Shown: positions 29,332-40,457 of the stretch, piece after piece
Layout of the letters: each line of letters opens with the position of its first letter
How positions within the stretch are numbered: the first letter of the stretch is position 1
Assembly (NCBI GenBank): GCA_010031635.1
Contig: RGZI01000005.1
Span: 1-48,172, forward strand
Origin: Actinomycetota bacterium
Lineage (GTDB): Bacteria; Actinomycetota; Actinomycetes; Nanopelagicales; Nanopelagicaceae
Reading direction: 5' to 3'
Length of the DNA stretch: 48,172 bases
Made by a program: the position numbers and the translations under genes
Notes under the pieces: generated by a model
Seen by the model: only the letters and a program-made list of their open reading frames with translations
What the model was told of the DNA's origin: nothing
Database searches by the model: none

Positions 29332-30273
29332 ATGCAACTCTCAACAATAAAAAAACGTAACCGCTTATTGCCGGCCGCCCTTCTTGTACTTGCGCTAACC
29401 GCCACCTCTTTCTCGACATTCTCGGCCAGTGGAGATGAAGTTATCGGCGGTGGAAGACTTGGGGAAAGTGGCGTAATTTTCGATGACACAAAAGGGGATG
29501 GAATTGCCGCTCCCCCAGATACTCTCGCTTCTTCTTTCATAATCGCAGATTTAGATTCTGGTGAAATTCTGGCTGCCAAAAATCCACATAAGAAATTGCC
29601 ACCTGCAAGTACTTTGAAAACATTAACTGCTTTAACACTTCTGCCAAGGCTTGGTATGAATAAAATTTATGTCGGTACTAAAAAAGAGCCAGCAACAATT
29701 GGCAACAAAGTTGGCATCTATCCAGGACGAAAATATAAAATAAAAGATATTTGGTATGGCTTGATGCTGCACTCTGGAAATGATGCTGCTGTTGCACTCG
29801 CAAATGCATCAGGCGGAATTAAAAAAACTGCTGCACTAATGCAAGCTAAAGCTGAATCGATTCAGGCATTTGATACAACTCCTAAATCCCCCCACGGACT
29901 TGATACTCCTGGACAACTTTCAAGTGCATATGATTTAGCATTAATCACGCGTGCCGCTATGAATAGATCTGATTTTCGCAAAATTGTGAAAACTAAGAGA
30001 TACACATTTCCAAAATCTGGACCAAAAAATCGAAATCGTAAGATTCACAATTTGAACAAATTACTTTTTACTTATCCTGGAACTTTAGGTGTTAAGACTG
30101 GATGGACTACTAAAGGGCAAAATACATACATTGGAGTTGTTAAACGTGATGGACACACCATCATCATAACTTTTATGCATTTAAAGTACGGACGGGATGC
30201 CTTAGCAAAAGAGCTATTCAATTGGGGATTTAAAGCAATTGGAGTAGTTGACCCGATTGGTAAATTAGTTTAA
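29332..30273 (+). CDS. D-alanyl-D-alanine carboxypeptidase (S11), secreted
   Basis: Signal peptide, SxxK in PPASTLKTLTAL, SGN in LHSGNDAAVALA, KTG in LGVKTGWTTKGQ. Confidence 0.9.
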   Translation: MQLSTIKKRNRLLPAALLVLALTATSFSTFSASGDEVIGGGRLGESGVIFDDTKGDGIAAPPDTLASSFIIADLDSGEILAAKNPHKKLPPASTLKTLTALTLLPRLGMNKIYVGTKKEPATIGNKVGIYPGRKYKIKDIWYGLMLHSGNDAAVALANASGGIKKTAALMQAKAESIQAFDTTPKSPHGLDTPGQLSSAYDLALITRAAMNRSDFRKIVKTKRYTFPKSGPKNRNRKIHNLNKLLFTYPGTLGVKTGWTTKGQNTYIGVVKRDGHTIIITFMHLKYGRDALAKELFNWGFKAIGVVDPIGKLV

Positions 30274-30275
30274 AA

Positions 30276-31292
30276 CTAGCCTCTAGCCACTAGTCCCATC
30301 GCCGAGTAAACATTTCTAAGTGTTTGTGCAGCAACTGAACCCGCTCTTTGTCCACCATCTTTCAAAATACTTTGCAGCTGAGCCGGATCTTTTAAATAAT
30401 CTAATGCGCTATTTCTGATTGGTTCTAGCACCCCAACAACGACATCAGCTAACTCTTTCTTTAAATCTCCATACCCTTTACCGGAATAATTTTCTTCCAA
30501 CTGCTTAATACTCTGACCGGTTAAAGCAGAGTAAATAGTGAGCAAATTGCTGATTCCGGGCTTATTTTTTTCATCAAACTTAATTTCTCGCTCAGTATCA
30601 GTCATGGCACTTTTAACTTTTTTTGCATTTATCTCTGGTGCATCCATTAACTCAATAACTCCAGCCATTGTGGCAGCTGATTTACTCATCTTCGAAGTTG
30701 GATCTTGGAGATCCATAATTTTTGCAGTGCCCTTAATAATATGAGCATCAGGAATTGTGAAAGTTTCCCCAAAGCGTGAGTTAAATCTTTGACCTAAATC
30801 GCGAGTTAATTCAATGTGTTGGCGTTGATCTTCCCCAACTGGAACTTGATTAGCCTGATAAAGCAAAATGTCTGCAGCTTGCAATATCGGGTAAGTAAAT
30901 AATCCAACAACAGTACGATCTGCTCCTGATTTCTGAGATTTATCTTTAAATTGGGTCATACGATTTGCTTCACCGAATCCAGTGATGCATTCAAGCACCC
31001 ATCCAAGTTGATTATGTGCTGGAACATGTGACTGAATAAATAATGTGCTCTGCGTTGGATTTATTCCAAGAGCCAGTAATTGAGCAACTGAAGCAAGTGT
31101 GCGTTGATGCAAAAGTTTTGGATCAGTTTCGATAGTTAAGGCATGTAAATCGACAACACAATAAAAAGCATCATGGGTATCTTGTAAAGCAACCCATTGA
31201 CGCAATGCTCCAAGGTGATTTCCTAGATGAAATGAATCGTGAGTTGGTTGAATCCCAGATAGCACTCTTTCTTTACTTTCTTCAGTACTCAT
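30276..31292 (-). CDS. trpS: Tryptophanyl-tRNA synthetase
   Basis: [19 protein letters not shown] (HIGH-like), KMSKSAAT (KMSKS), [20 protein letters not shown]. Confidence 0.95.
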   Translation of the reverse strand: MSTEESKERVLSGIQPTHDSFHLGNHLGALRQWVALQDTHDAFYCVVDLHALTIETDPKLLHQRTLASVAQLLALGINPTQSTLFIQSHVPAHNQLGWVLECITGFGEANRMTQFKDKSQKSGADRTVVGLFTYPILQAADILLYQANQVPVGEDQRQHIELTRDLGQRFNSRFGETFTIPDAHIIKGTAKIMDLQDPTSKMSKSAATMAGVIELMDAPEINAKKVKSAMTDTEREIKFDEKNKPGISNLLTIYSALTGQSIKQLEENYSGKGYGDLKKELADVVVGVLEPIRNSALDYLKDPAQLQSILKDGGQRAGSVAAQTLRNVYSAMGLVARG

Positions 31293-32599
31293 TTGAGTTT
31301 TTCCTCTGCCTTTGATTGCCCTTGATCTGTGACAATCATACGGATTCGCCCAGCACGCTTACCCTCAATTGATTCAATTTCAAACTCAGCATTTGGTTGG
31401 GAGATCTGGTCCCCTACTTCTGGAATTCTGCCGAGTTGGTGCATTAAAAAGCCCCCGACAGTTTCATAAGGTCCATCAACAACTTCTACACCAGTTTCAT
31501 CTAGAACATCATCAAGTGATGTAAGTCCGTCAAAGTGATACTCACCAGCGCGACCTGGTTGCACTTCATTTTTTTCATGTCCGTCGTATTCGTCACGAAT
31601 TTGGCCAATAAATTCTTCGACGATATCTTCGAGAGTCACGATTCCATCAGTCCCGCCATACTCATCAACAACGATTGCTAAATGCTGACCTGCGGCTCGC
31701 ATTTCAGTTAATGCCGGCAACAATCCTTTAGTTCCTGGCATAAATAATGCTTCGCGTACGAAATCTCCGACTCGAACTTGGCGCTCTCGCAAATTTGGAT
31801 CTAACAAATCACGAATGTGAATAAAACCAACTATCTCGTCAAATGAACCTTTCACAACTGGATAACGTGAATGACCCGATTCAATAATTGTTTTTATGGC
31901 TTGTGAAATTGGTGTGTTTGAATCAAGAAAATCAACTTCGGTGCGCGGAAGCATTACTTCATGTACTTGGCGATCACCAGCGAGAAAAACCTCTTCTACA
32001 ATTTCACGCTCTTGTTCGGTTAGCCTGGCGTGTCCGGTAAGTAAATCAAGGAGTTCTTCTTCAGACATTTTATCTCTGGCTTGTGCAGGATCAATTCCTA
32101 GTGTGCGAACAATTAAATCTGTTGACTTAGATAGTATCCAGATAATTGGACGAAATAAACGCGCTATCCGATCTACAGTTGAAGCTGCGGCGAGCGCAAT
32201 GCTTTCGGAGCGAACAATTGCAATTCGCTTTGGTACTAACTCACCAATAATTAAAGTGAAGTACGCAATAACAATCGTAATTAAAATAATGGATATTAAA
32301 TTCGCTGCCGCTTCGCTTAATCCAAAATCTTGTAATTGTGGAATTAAATATTTTCCAAAACGTTCTGCACCTATGGCCGCTGAAAAAAGGCCAAACAAAG
32401 TAATTCCGACTTGAATTGCGGCCAAGAAGCGATTGGGATTGCTGGCCAGCGCTGCTACTCGGGCGCCACGCCTACCCCTTTGGCCGATCGCTCGAATCTG
32501 GGACTCTCTAAGGGAGATCAAGGCGATTTCAGCCGCCACAAAGAGGCCGCCGAGCAGGATCAAGGTAGCTACGAGGGCGAGATCCCCAAATATCTGCAC
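31289..32599 (-). CDS. Hemolysin/CorC family (CNNM plus CBS plus CorC_HlyC) membrane protein
   Basis: DUF21/CNNM N-terminus, [67 protein letters not shown]. Confidence 0.92.
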   Translation of the reverse strand: MQIFGDLALVATLILLGGLFVAAEIALISLRESQIRAIGQRGRRGARVAALASNPNRFLAAIQVGITLFGLFSAAIGAERFGKYLIPQLQDFGLSEAAANLISIILITIVIAYFTLIIGELVPKRIAIVRSESIALAAASTVDRIARLFRPIIWILSKSTDLIVRTLGIDPAQARDKMSEEELLDLLTGHARLTEQEREIVEEVFLAGDRQVHEVMLPRTEVDFLDSNTPISQAIKTIIESGHSRYPVVKGSFDEIVGFIHIRDLLDPNLRERQVRVGDFVREALFMPGTKGLLPALTEMRAAGQHLAIVVDEYGGTDGIVTLEDIVEEFIGQIRDEYDGHEKNEVQPGRAGEYHFDGLTSLDDVLDETGVEVVDGPYETVGGFLMHQLGRIPEVGDQISQPNAEFEIESIEGKRAGRIRMIVTDQGQSKAEEKLK

Positions 32600-32605
32600 G
32601 GGATA

Positions 32606-32611
32606 AGGGTA
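32606..32611 (-). promoter_or_regulatory. Putative leaderless -10 of the CNNM/CorC-like gene
   Basis: TACCCT followed by 6 nt, then GTG at 32599. Confidence 0.6.
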
Positions 32612-32663
32612 CTCAGGAGCGTCCCACTTCCCCTAAACCCTCTCTATCTAGTACTTTTCACCC

Positions 32664-32717
32664 GACCTCAACCGAGGTCACCTTCCTCCTACGGACCGTC
32701 CGGCACGTACCTGCCGG
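32664..32717 (+). promoter_or_regulatory. Two hairpins in the leader of the sugar ABC ATPase gene
   Basis: GACCTC-AACC-GAGGTC (32664-32679) and CCGGCA-cgtacc-TGCCGG (32700-32717). The second ends at the purine-rich Shine-Dalgarno. Confidence 0.5.
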
Positions 32718-32734
32718 GAGAAGGAGTTACCAGC

Positions 32735-33823
32735 ATGGCAACAGTTGTATTCGATAAAGCAAGTCGTACCTATCCAGGTACAACAAGTCCAGCAGTTGAT
32801 CAACTAGAACTCACAGTTGCAGATGGTGAGTTTCTTGTATTAGTTGGTCCATCAGGTTGCGGAAAATCAACATCACTCCGCATGCTTGCCGGACTTGAAG
32901 ATGTAGATACTGGATCTATTCGCATTGGCGATCGTGATGTCACACATGTGGCACCAAAAGATCGTGACATTGCAATGGTGTTCCAGTCTTATGCGCTCTA
33001 CCCACACATGACTGTGGCAGAGAACATGGGCTTCGCGCTAAAGATCGCTGGCGTTAGCAAAGATGAGCGCGCACGTCGCGTTCAAGATGCTGCAAAGTTG
33101 CTAGACCTTGAGCCTTACCTAGATCGCAAGCCAAAAGCGCTTTCAGGTGGACAACGTCAGCGCGTTGCAATGGGCCGCGCAATTGTGCGCGAACCTCAGG
33201 TCTTCCTTATGGATGAGCCGCTATCAAACCTTGATGCCAAACTTCGTGTAGCAACACGTACGCAAATTGCTGCGTTGCAACGTCGTCTTGGAATCACCAC
33301 TGTTTACGTAACTCACGACCAGGTTGAAGCTATGACCATGGGTGACCGCGTAGCAGTATTGAAGGATGGTCTACTTCAGCAAGTAGATACACCTCGCAAT
33401 CTTTATGACAAGCCAGCAAATGCATTCGTTGCTGGATTCATTGGCTCACCAGCAATGAACTTAGTTGTCGCTCCAGTAAGTGGTGGACAAGCAGCTCTTG
33501 GCGCTCTCAAGATCGCTGTTCCTGCATCAGCAGGTGCAAGCGTGACTGTTGGTATCCGCCCAGAAGGCTTCCGTCCAACAAGTGCCGGTGCTGGTTTTGA
33601 TATCAAGGTAAATGTTGTTGAAGAACTTGGTTCTGATGCATTTGTTTACGGAGTTCCTGCTACTAGTGGAGTAACTCTTGCTAACGCAAACGCAGAAGAA
33701 GGTGCTGAAGTTATCGTCCGTTGGGATCCAAAGAACCCACCAAAGCCTGGCGACACCATCACAGTTACTGCAGATCAAGCAGCAGTTCACCTATTCAATG
33801 CAACAACAGGTGCACGTCTCTAA
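32735..33823 (+). CDS. Sugar ABC transporter ATPase (UgpC/MsmK/MsiK-like), orphan
   Basis: [76 protein letters not shown]-terminal TOBE domain. Start set at 32735 after GGAGAAGGAG. Confidence 0.93.
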   Translation: MATVVFDKASRTYPGTTSPAVDQLELTVADGEFLVLVGPSGCGKSTSLRMLAGLEDVDTGSIRIGDRDVTHVAPKDRDIAMVFQSYALYPHMTVAENMGFALKIAGVSKDERARRVQDAAKLLDLEPYLDRKPKALSGGQRQRVAMGRAIVREPQVFLMDEPLSNLDAKLRVATRTQIAALQRRLGITTVYVTHDQVEAMTMGDRVAVLKDGLLQQVDTPRNLYDKPANAFVAGFIGSPAMNLVVAPVSGGQAALGALKIAVPASAGASVTVGIRPEGFRPTSAGAGFDIKVNVVEELGSDAFVYGVPATSGVTLANANAEEGAEVIVRWDPKNPPKPGDTITVTADQAAVHLFNATTGARL

Positions 33824-33833
33824 AGTTAAAAGT

Positions 33834-33868
33834 AAAAAACCCCGCCAGATTATCTGGCGGGGTTTTTT
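33834..33868 (+). terminator. Rho-independent terminator after the sugar ABC ATPase gene
   Basis: aaaaaaCCCCGCCAGAttaTCTGGCGGGGtttttt: perfect 10-bp stem with 3-nt loop and T-run. Confidence 0.95.
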
Positions 33869-33915
33869 ATTGCGCACTAATTGATAATCAACTCGAAGAA
33901 GAGTGAAACCTAAGT

Positions 33916-33921
33916 TATATT
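33916..33921 (+). promoter_or_regulatory. Putative leaderless -10 of the 543-aa secreted protein gene
   Basis: TATATT followed by 6 nt (cacgtt), then GTG at 33928. Confidence 0.6.
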
Positions 33922-33927
33922 CACGTT

Positions 33928-35559
33928 GTGCACTTGCGGAGTTCTCGACTTTCAATAACTTCTTTAATAACAGTGAGCCTTATGGTGCTGGGGACTTTTC
34001 AATTTCAAAGCGCGGTTGCTGAAAATATAAGTGATGAGCAGTTTGCAGTACAGCCACCTCCCGGTGTGGGCTATACCGGCTACCTGGTTAACAACACTAG
34101 GTCCTTAGTTCGCTTTAGCTCTTTTTTAGTTAATTTCAAAACAAATGGCGGGAAAATAACTGGCGTAGTCCCATGTAACAATTTAAGAAAATGCCCAACC
34201 AACTTTGGTGCGCAATACACAGACGTGAATCTTTCTTTATGTGAGAATAATGCCGACACTAAGGGAAATGATGGAGATGTAAATTGTGTTCGCGCAATTA
34301 AAACAAAAAATTTATTAACAAACAAGGAATCTGCGCAATTCATTCCCCGTCCAGAATTAACAGCCGAGTTCAATGCAATAGTAAAAGGGGATCGAACTCA
34401 AGGTTTGCCTAATGGTGGAAATCCGCTTGTAGTTTCCATTCCATCAGCACCTCACGAAGGTGGAAACTTATATCTAGTGAAAACCGACTTCTATGCAATG
34501 CGCAATTCGATAAACGAACCATTTAAATTAGATCTGATTACAAGTGGAATTTACCCAGTGACAATCGAACGTGGAAGTTTCCAGCCAGGTGGGGCAAATC
34601 TCACTCCAGACAATTATGTGGGTCAGATGCTGGCTGCGCGCGAGAGAGCAACAGAACCTCCATATATCGGCGGTTCGGCACCTGATCCCCATTGCTTAAT
34701 GGCAACTAAAAAAATCTGCATAGTGCCACAAGCATTTCCAGAAAATATTGCATTTGGCTTAACGCTTAGGCTGCAAAAGGGATTCACCAGTTGGCTTTAC
34801 GGACGCATGGCCAATCCGCTTATCTCAGTTGTTAAACCAGGAGCAGCAAACCCTGACAACATGTTAGTAAATATTTTTGCTGAACCAGTAAAAGTTCCAG
34901 TCCCGTATGGCTGGATTAAAAGTTCTGAGTTGCCACCTCCTTTGTTAGATAAATACAGCCAAGATCGAAGTGGAACTTTTTACGCTGGAAAAAATCGAGG
35001 TGCACCACTTGATTCAGTCTCTATCCTAAAAGGATTAAGCAATAATTTTGGAGCAAGTGCGATTGATGAATTATTGGGCTGGATGCCACTGCTTGGTGAC
35101 AAAGCCGCAGCGATGCCAAGTCAATGGAGTTTTCAAACCTTAATTCTTGATAGCAGCACTGCTTCCGAAATCTCCAGATGTACCAATGAAACCAAAGGCC
35201 TTACTGGATTGATTTTCACAAACGCAACTGTCTACTCATCTGGCGCCCCTACTTATGATGCCAGCGCAGGATCGCTCGACTACCACGTTGCTGCGCCACA
35301 CTTTAAGCCAGACGGCTCGCTTATGGCTGGTTCATATGATTTAGTTTTGAACTCTGATGTTGCGCGTTGTTTATACGGATTTACAAAAGCACCAGTTGGG
35401 GCATCTGTTTCAGTCACAAGCAATGACGGAATTGAGCAAGTGGCCACCGTCATTGTCAATGAGAAAGATGGCTTTTTGCGATTAGGTGCATATGGATTTG
35501 GTTTCTCAGCGCCAACAATTAAAATAAAACTTAATCAACCTAAAGCAATAAAGAAATAG
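33928..35559 (+). CDS. Secreted protein of unknown function (543 aa)
   Basis: GTG start with Sec signal peptide (SRLSITSLITVSLMVLGTFQFQSAVA). TATATT lies 6 nt upstream of the start. No family recognised. Confidence 0.85.
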   Translation: MHLRSSRLSITSLITVSLMVLGTFQFQSAVAENISDEQFAVQPPPGVGYTGYLVNNTRSLVRFSSFLVNFKTNGGKITGVVPCNNLRKCPTNFGAQYTDVNLSLCENNADTKGNDGDVNCVRAIKTKNLLTNKESAQFIPRPELTAEFNAIVKGDRTQGLPNGGNPLVVSIPSAPHEGGNLYLVKTDFYAMRNSINEPFKLDLITSGIYPVTIERGSFQPGGANLTPDNYVGQMLAARERATEPPYIGGSAPDPHCLMATKKICIVPQAFPENIAFGLTLRLQKGFTSWLYGRMANPLISVVKPGAANPDNMLVNIFAEPVKVPVPYGWIKSSELPPPLLDKYSQDRSGTFYAGKNRGAPLDSVSILKGLSNNFGASAIDELLGWMPLLGDKAAAMPSQWSFQTLILDSSTASEISRCTNETKGLTGLIFTNATVYSSGAPTYDASAGSLDYHVAAPHFKPDGSLMAGSYDLVLNSDVARCLYGFTKAPVGASVSVTSNDGIEQVATVIVNEKDGFLRLGAYGFGFSAPTIKIKLNQPKAIKK

Positions 35560-35565
35560 AACTTA

Positions 35566-36780
35566 TTAATTCATTGCTTTCTTTAAGTTCTCATCAATAG
35601 CAGCTAAAAATTCTTGAGTATTTAACCAAGGGCTCTCTTTGCTAATCAGTAATGCCAAATCCTTTGTCATTTTTCCAGTTTCCACTGTTTCAATGCATAC
35701 TCTTTCAAGGGTGTCACTAAATCTGGCAAGTTCTGGATTGTTATCCAACTTAGCACGGTGTGATAATCCACGAGTCCATGCAAAAATTGAAGCGATTGGA
35801 TTTGTAGATGTGGCTTTACCTGCTTGATGATCACGGAAGTGGCGCGTAACAGTTCCGTGCGCTGCTTCTGATTCTACAATTTTTCCATCTGGAGTCATTA
35901 ATACTGAAGTCATTAATCCAAGTGATCCATAACCTTGTGCGACGGTATCTGATTGAACATCGCCGTCGTAATTCTTACAGGCCCAAACATAGCCACCTTC
36001 CCAGCGAAGTGAGGTAGCAACCATGTCATCAATTAAACGGTGCTCATATGTAATTCCAGCAGCGGCAAATTGATCTTTGAATTCAGCTTCGAAAATCTCT
36101 TCAAAAATATCTTTGAAGCGACCATCATAAGCTTTCAAAATTGTGTTCTTTGTTGACAAGAAAACCGGATATTTGCGATTAAGTCCGTAATTCATAGACG
36201 CACGCGCAAAGTCACGAATTGATTCGTCAAGGTTGTACATCGTCATAGCCACACCAGCGCCTGGGAAATCAAAGACGTTGAACTCCATAGGTTTTGAACC
36301 ATCAGTCGGCGTAAAAGTAACTGTTAATTTTCCAGCACTTGGAACTTTGAAATCAGTTGCTCGGTATTGATCACCAAATGCGTGACGACCGATGACGATT
36401 GGCTTAGTCCAATGTGGAACCAAACGTGGAACGTTGCTAATGATGATTGGCTCCCGGAAAATTACGCCACCAAGAATATTACGGACAGTTCCGTTGGGGG
36501 ACTTCCACATTTGCTTTAATCCAAACTCTTTTACCCGTGCTTCATCTGGAGTGATTGTGGCGCACTTAACTCCGACGCCATGCTTTTGGATTGCATGAGC
36601 ACTGTCAATTGTTACTTGGTCACTGGTTGCATCGCGATGTTCGATACCTAAGTCGTAATAATCTAGATTTACATCTAGGTAAGGAAGTATCAATTGCTCT
36701 TTGATGAACTGCCAAATGATGCGGGTCATCTCGTCGCCATCAAGTTCAACAACTGTTCCGGTTACTTTAATTTTTGCCAT
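35566..36780 (-). CDS. icd: NADP-dependent isocitrate dehydrogenase
   Basis: [74 protein letters not shown]. Confidence 0.95.
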   Translation of the reverse strand: MAKIKVTGTVVELDGDEMTRIIWQFIKEQLILPYLDVNLDYYDLGIEHRDATSDQVTIDSAHAIQKHGVGVKCATITPDEARVKEFGLKQMWKSPNGTVRNILGGVIFREPIIISNVPRLVPHWTKPIVIGRHAFGDQYRATDFKVPSAGKLTVTFTPTDGSKPMEFNVFDFPGAGVAMTMYNLDESIRDFARASMNYGLNRKYPVFLSTKNTILKAYDGRFKDIFEEIFEAEFKDQFAAAGITYEHRLIDDMVATSLRWEGGYVWACKNYDGDVQSDTVAQGYGSLGLMTSVLMTPDGKIVESEAAHGTVTRHFRDHQAGKATSTNPIASIFAWTRGLSHRAKLDNNPELARFSDTLERVCIETVETGKMTKDLALLISKESPWLNTQEFLAAIDENLKKAMN

Positions 36781-36809
36781 TCGAAACGCTCCCTATTTAA
36801 ATTATTTGC

Positions 36810-37760
36810 CTAAAGAGTTTTTACATCAGCTTGTTTTGCACGAACTGCTTCTGCAGCAACTTTCAACTCGGCAATTTCAGATTCAGTTAACTTGCTTTCA
36901 ACTACGCGACGGATTCCCTCTTTGCCAATTTCAGCTTCGACTCCAAGGTAGACACCACTAATTCCATATTGACCTTCGACCCAAGCACAAACTGGAAGCA
37001 CTGCACCTGAATCTTCAATCACTGCTTTTGCCATTCGGGCAGCTGCGGCAGATGGTGCGTAGTAAGCCGAACCTGTTTTCAGCAATGCCACAATTTCAGC
37101 GCCACCATTGCGAGTGCGAACTACCAGATCTTCAATCTCTTCCGCGGAAAGTAACTCGGAAAGTTGCTTTCCTTTAACTGTGCAACGACTTGGAACTGGA
37201 ACCATAGTGTCACCATGAGATCCCAACGTTAAAGTTTGCACATCACCAACTGCAACATTTAATTTAGTAGCAACAAAGTTTGTAAAGCGCGCTGTATCAA
37301 GCATTCCCGCTTGACCCATTACGCGGTTGTATGGAAACGCAGATGCAATTTGGGCAAGTGCTGTCATTTCATCTAATGGATTTGAAACTACGATGATCAC
37401 TGCATTTGGACTGTGCTTTGCAATATTTTCAGCAACACCACGAACGATTCCAGCATTGATGCCGATTAAATCCATCCGACTCATGCCTGGCTTACGTGGG
37501 ATTCCGGCAGTGATTACAACAACATCAGAACCGGCAGTTTTTTCATAGCCGCCACCTTCGGCAGTAGTTGTTACACCGATAATTTCTGTCTCAAATCCTT
37601 CAATGGAACGGGATTGATTCATATCTAAAGCAATACCTTCTGGTTTGCCTTCGAGAATGTCAGTGAGGATGACCTCTTTGAAAATGTTGTATTCAGCTAA
37701 ACGAAGAGCGGTGGTTGAGCCGTAAAAACCAGCCCCCACCACTGTGACCCGACCGCGCAT
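36810..37760 (-). CDS. mdh: Malate dehydrogenase (LDH-like type)
   Basis: RVTVVGAGFYGSTTALRLAE, VVITAGIPRKPGMSR, VSNPLDEMT, LGSHGDTMVP. Confidence 0.92.
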   Translation of the reverse strand: MRGRVTVVGAGFYGSTTALRLAEYNIFKEVILTDILEGKPEGIALDMNQSRSIEGFETEIIGVTTTAEGGGYEKTAGSDVVVITAGIPRKPGMSRMDLIGINAGIVRGVAENIAKHSPNAVIIVVSNPLDEMTALAQIASAFPYNRVMGQAGMLDTARFTNFVATKLNVAVGDVQTLTLGSHGDTMVPVPSRCTVKGKQLSELLSAEEIEDLVVRTRNGGAEIVALLKTGSAYYAPSAAAARMAKAVIEDSGAVLPVCAWVEGQYGISGVYLGVEAEIGKEGIRRVVESKLTESEIAELKVAAEAVRAKQADVKTL

Positions 37761-37793
37761 GGGAACCCAATCTCTCTTGATATCAAGATAACT

Positions 37794-38033
37794 CTACCCC
37801 CCGTTTGGAAGCAGTAGCGCGAGGGTAGCGATCACTACCGCCAAGGTCACCAACAGGAGAAGATCAGTGCTCCGACTCCGCCAAACCGTTACCCCATTTC
37901 GGTCCCTAAACCGCTCTCCAGCGATAATCAACAAGGCAACTGATACCAACAGTGAGCCAACCCTTACAGAGGCGCTGAGCGCGATTATCAGCCCAAGCAG
38001 GGTGGTAAGGGCAGCTGCGAGAGTGGATTTCAC
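37794..38033 (-). CDS. DUF3017-like small membrane protein
   Basis: 79 aa with about three hydrophobic segments, directly downstream of folD as in other Actinobacteria. Confidence 0.65.
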   Translation of the reverse strand: MKSTLAAALTTLLGLIIALSASVRVGSLLVSVALLIIAGERFRDRNGVTVWRSRSTDLLLLVTLAVVIATLALLLPNGG

Positions 38034-38881
38034 TTAATCAGCGCCGCTTCCGCAATTTCCACCACATTGCGGAGCAGCATCGCCCGGGTCATCGGGCCAA
38101 CTCCCCCTGGCATCGGGGCGATATGGCCGGCCACCTTTGCCACATCAGGGTGCACATCTCCAGCCAAGCCGGCTTCAGTTCTGGTGATACCGACATCAAT
38201 AACCGCTGCCCCTGGTTTGACCAGATCTGCGGTGATGAAATGCGCTTTGCCAAGTGCGGCGACAACAATATCTGCGCGCTTAATGTGCGCGGCTAAATCT
38301 TTTGTTGCCGAATGGGTAAGTGTGACCGTCGCACTTTCTCGTTTGCGACTTAACAACAAACCAAGTGGACGACCCACAGTTAATCCGCGACCTATTACAA
38401 CAACATCAGCACCTTTAATCGGAATGTTGTACTGCTCGAGTAGAGCCACAATTGCGCGAGGTGTGCAGGGAAGTGGTGCATGTTGATCAAGAACTAATTT
38501 TCCAAGATTAAGTGGGTGCAAACCATCAGCATCTTTATTCGGATCCATTGCTTCTAAAATTGCTAACGAATCAATTCCATTTGGTAAAGGTAATTGCACG
38601 ATATATCCGGTGCACTCCTTTGAATTATTTAAATCTTTTACTGCGCTTAATACATCTTTAAAGGATGCGCTCGCCGGAAGATCGACCCGAATTGAAGAGA
38701 TGCCAACTTCAGCACAATCGCGATGTTTCCCACCCACATATGAATGAGAGCCTGGGTCGTCACCAACTAATACCGTTCCAAGTCCTGGAGTAATTCCCTT
38801 TGCACTTAATTGTTTTACGCGAACCGCTAACTGCGCTTTAATAATCGCAGCAGTAGCTTTGCCATCAAGAATTATGGCCAT
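38030..38881 (-). CDS. folD: Bifunctional methylenetetrahydrofolate dehydrogenase/cyclohydrolase
   Basis: [56 protein letters not shown] upstream of ATG at 38881. Confidence 0.94.
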   Translation of the reverse strand: MAIILDGKATAAIIKAQLAVRVKQLSAKGITPGLGTVLVGDDPGSHSYVGGKHRDCAEVGISSIRVDLPASASFKDVLSAVKDLNNSKECTGYIVQLPLPNGIDSLAILEAMDPNKDADGLHPLNLGKLVLDQHAPLPCTPRAIVALLEQYNIPIKGADVVVIGRGLTVGRPLGLLLSRKRESATVTLTHSATKDLAAHIKRADIVVAALGKAHFITADLVKPGAAVIDVGITRTEAGLAGDVHPDVAKVAGHIAPMPGGVGPMTRAMLLRNVVEIAEAALIK

Positions 38882-38906
38882 CGGGTTCACTCCTAACTTT
38901 TAAAGT

Positions 38907-40457
38907 TTAAGCATGTGCAAAATGTCGCACTCCGGTGAAATACATTGTTGCTCCCAATTTATTAGCAGCCTCAATCACTTCATTATCCCGAACGCTACCG
39001 CCTGGTTGCACTATCGCGCTTACTCCCGCGGCTAATAAAATCTCTAATCCATCAGCAAATGGGAAGAATGCATCACTTGCCGCGACACTACCGCTGGCTC
39101 TATCCCCCGCTCGAGAAACAGCTAACCGTGCGCTATCAACGCGATTAACTTGCCCCATTCCAATTCCAACTGCTGCTAAATCATTTGCCAATAAAATTGC
39201 ATTACTTTTCACAGCACGTACTGCTTTCCAAGCAAATTGCAAATCTTTTAACTGCTCAGATGTCGCCGCTTTGCCGGCAACTAATTGCCAATTGCCTGGC
39301 GCATCACCCTCTGCGTCAATTCGGTCAAAGTTTTGCACTAACGCCCCGCCCAGAATTGGTCTTAACTCTAAGAGTGGTGCCGTTGGCTCAATTGTAAGGA
39401 TTCGGATTGAAGGTTTTTGACTCAAAATCTCAATAGCAGCTTTTGTAAAACTAGGGGCTGCAATAACTTCAGTAAAAACTTCACTTACTGCTTTTGCCAT
39501 TGTTTCATTTACTTCACGGTTTGCTGCAATAACTCCACCAAATGCAGAAATTGGATCGCAGGCATGAGCTTTCAGATAAGCCGACTCGATGTTGGCACCA
39601 ACTGCAATTCCGCATGGGTTTGTATGTTTGATAATCGCAACAGCTGGATCGGCATGATCATAAGCGGCCCTCCATGCGGCCTCTAAATCAACATAATTGT
39701 TGTATGACATCTCTTTACCGTGCAATTGAATTGCGCCAGCAACTCCAGTGCCAGTTAATTCACTCGCGTCGTTTAAATATAAAGCGGCACTTTGATGTGG
39801 GTTTTCGCCATAACGCAAATTTGCGCTGTGAGAGTACGAGTTACCGATCCACTCAGGTAAAAGTTGATCAGTACTTACTGAGTTGAGCCATGTTGAGACT
39901 GCAATGTCATATTTAGCGGTAGTTCTATAAGCCTCTATCGCAAATTGCCGACGCAAATTCTCATCGGTACCGCCATCTGCGAGAGCCGCAACTATCTGCG
40001 GGTATTGATTTGGCGAAACCACAACTGCAACAGATGGATGATTCTTTGCCGCTCCGCGAACCATGCTTGGCCCACCAATATCAATCTGCTCAATACATTC
40101 ATCAATAGTTGCTCCACTTTTTACGGTTTTTACAAATGGATATAAATTGACGACAACTAAATCAAAGGGCGCTATTTTTAACTCTACTAATTGCGCAACA
40201 TGTGATGGCAATCTAAGGTCAGCTAAAATTCCAGCATGAATAATTGGATGTAAAGTTTTTACCCGACCATCAAGTGATTCAGGAAAGCCAGTTAACTCTT
40301 CGACTTTGACAACCGGGATTCCAGCCTTAGCGATAGTGGCTGCAGTTGAGCCTGTTGAGACAATCTCAACTCCGTGAGCATGAAGTTCTTTTGCAAACTC
40401 AATTAATCCATTTTTGTCGTAGACGCTGATCAATGCTCGCTTGATTGGTTGCTTCAT
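38907..40457 (-). CDS. purH: Bifunctional AICAR formyltransferase/IMP cyclohydrolase
   Basis: [55 protein letters not shown]. Confidence 0.95.
   Translation of the reverse strand: MKQPIKRALISVYDKNGLIEFAKELHAHGVEIVSTGSTAATIAKAGIPVVKVEELTGFPESLDGRVKTLHPIIHAGILADLRLPSHVAQLVELKIAPFDLVVVNLYPFVKTVKSGATIDECIEQIDIGGPSMVRGAAKNHPSVAVVVSPNQYPQIVAALADGGTDENLRRQFAIEAYRTTAKYDIAVSTWLNSVSTDQLLPEWIGNSYSHSANLRYGENPHQSAALYLNDASELTGTGVAGAIQLHGKEMSYNNYVDLEAAWRAAYDHADPAVAIIKHTNPCGIAVGANIESAYLKAHACDPISAFGGVIAANREVNETMAKAVSEVFTEVIAAPSFTKAAIEILSQKPSIRILTIEPTAPLLELRPILGGALVQNFDRIDAEGDAPGNWQLVAGKAATSEQLKDLQFAWKAVRAVKSNAILLANDLAAVGIGMGQVNRVDSARLAVSRAGDRASGSVAASDAFFPFADGLEILLAAGVSAIVQPGGSVRDNEVIEAANKLGATMYFTGVRHFAHA

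Noticed and set aside
32411-32734. N-terminal extension of the sugar ABC ATPase ORF
   Set aside because: It crosses the CNNM gene antisense. The ATPase domain and Shine-Dalgarno support a start at 32735.
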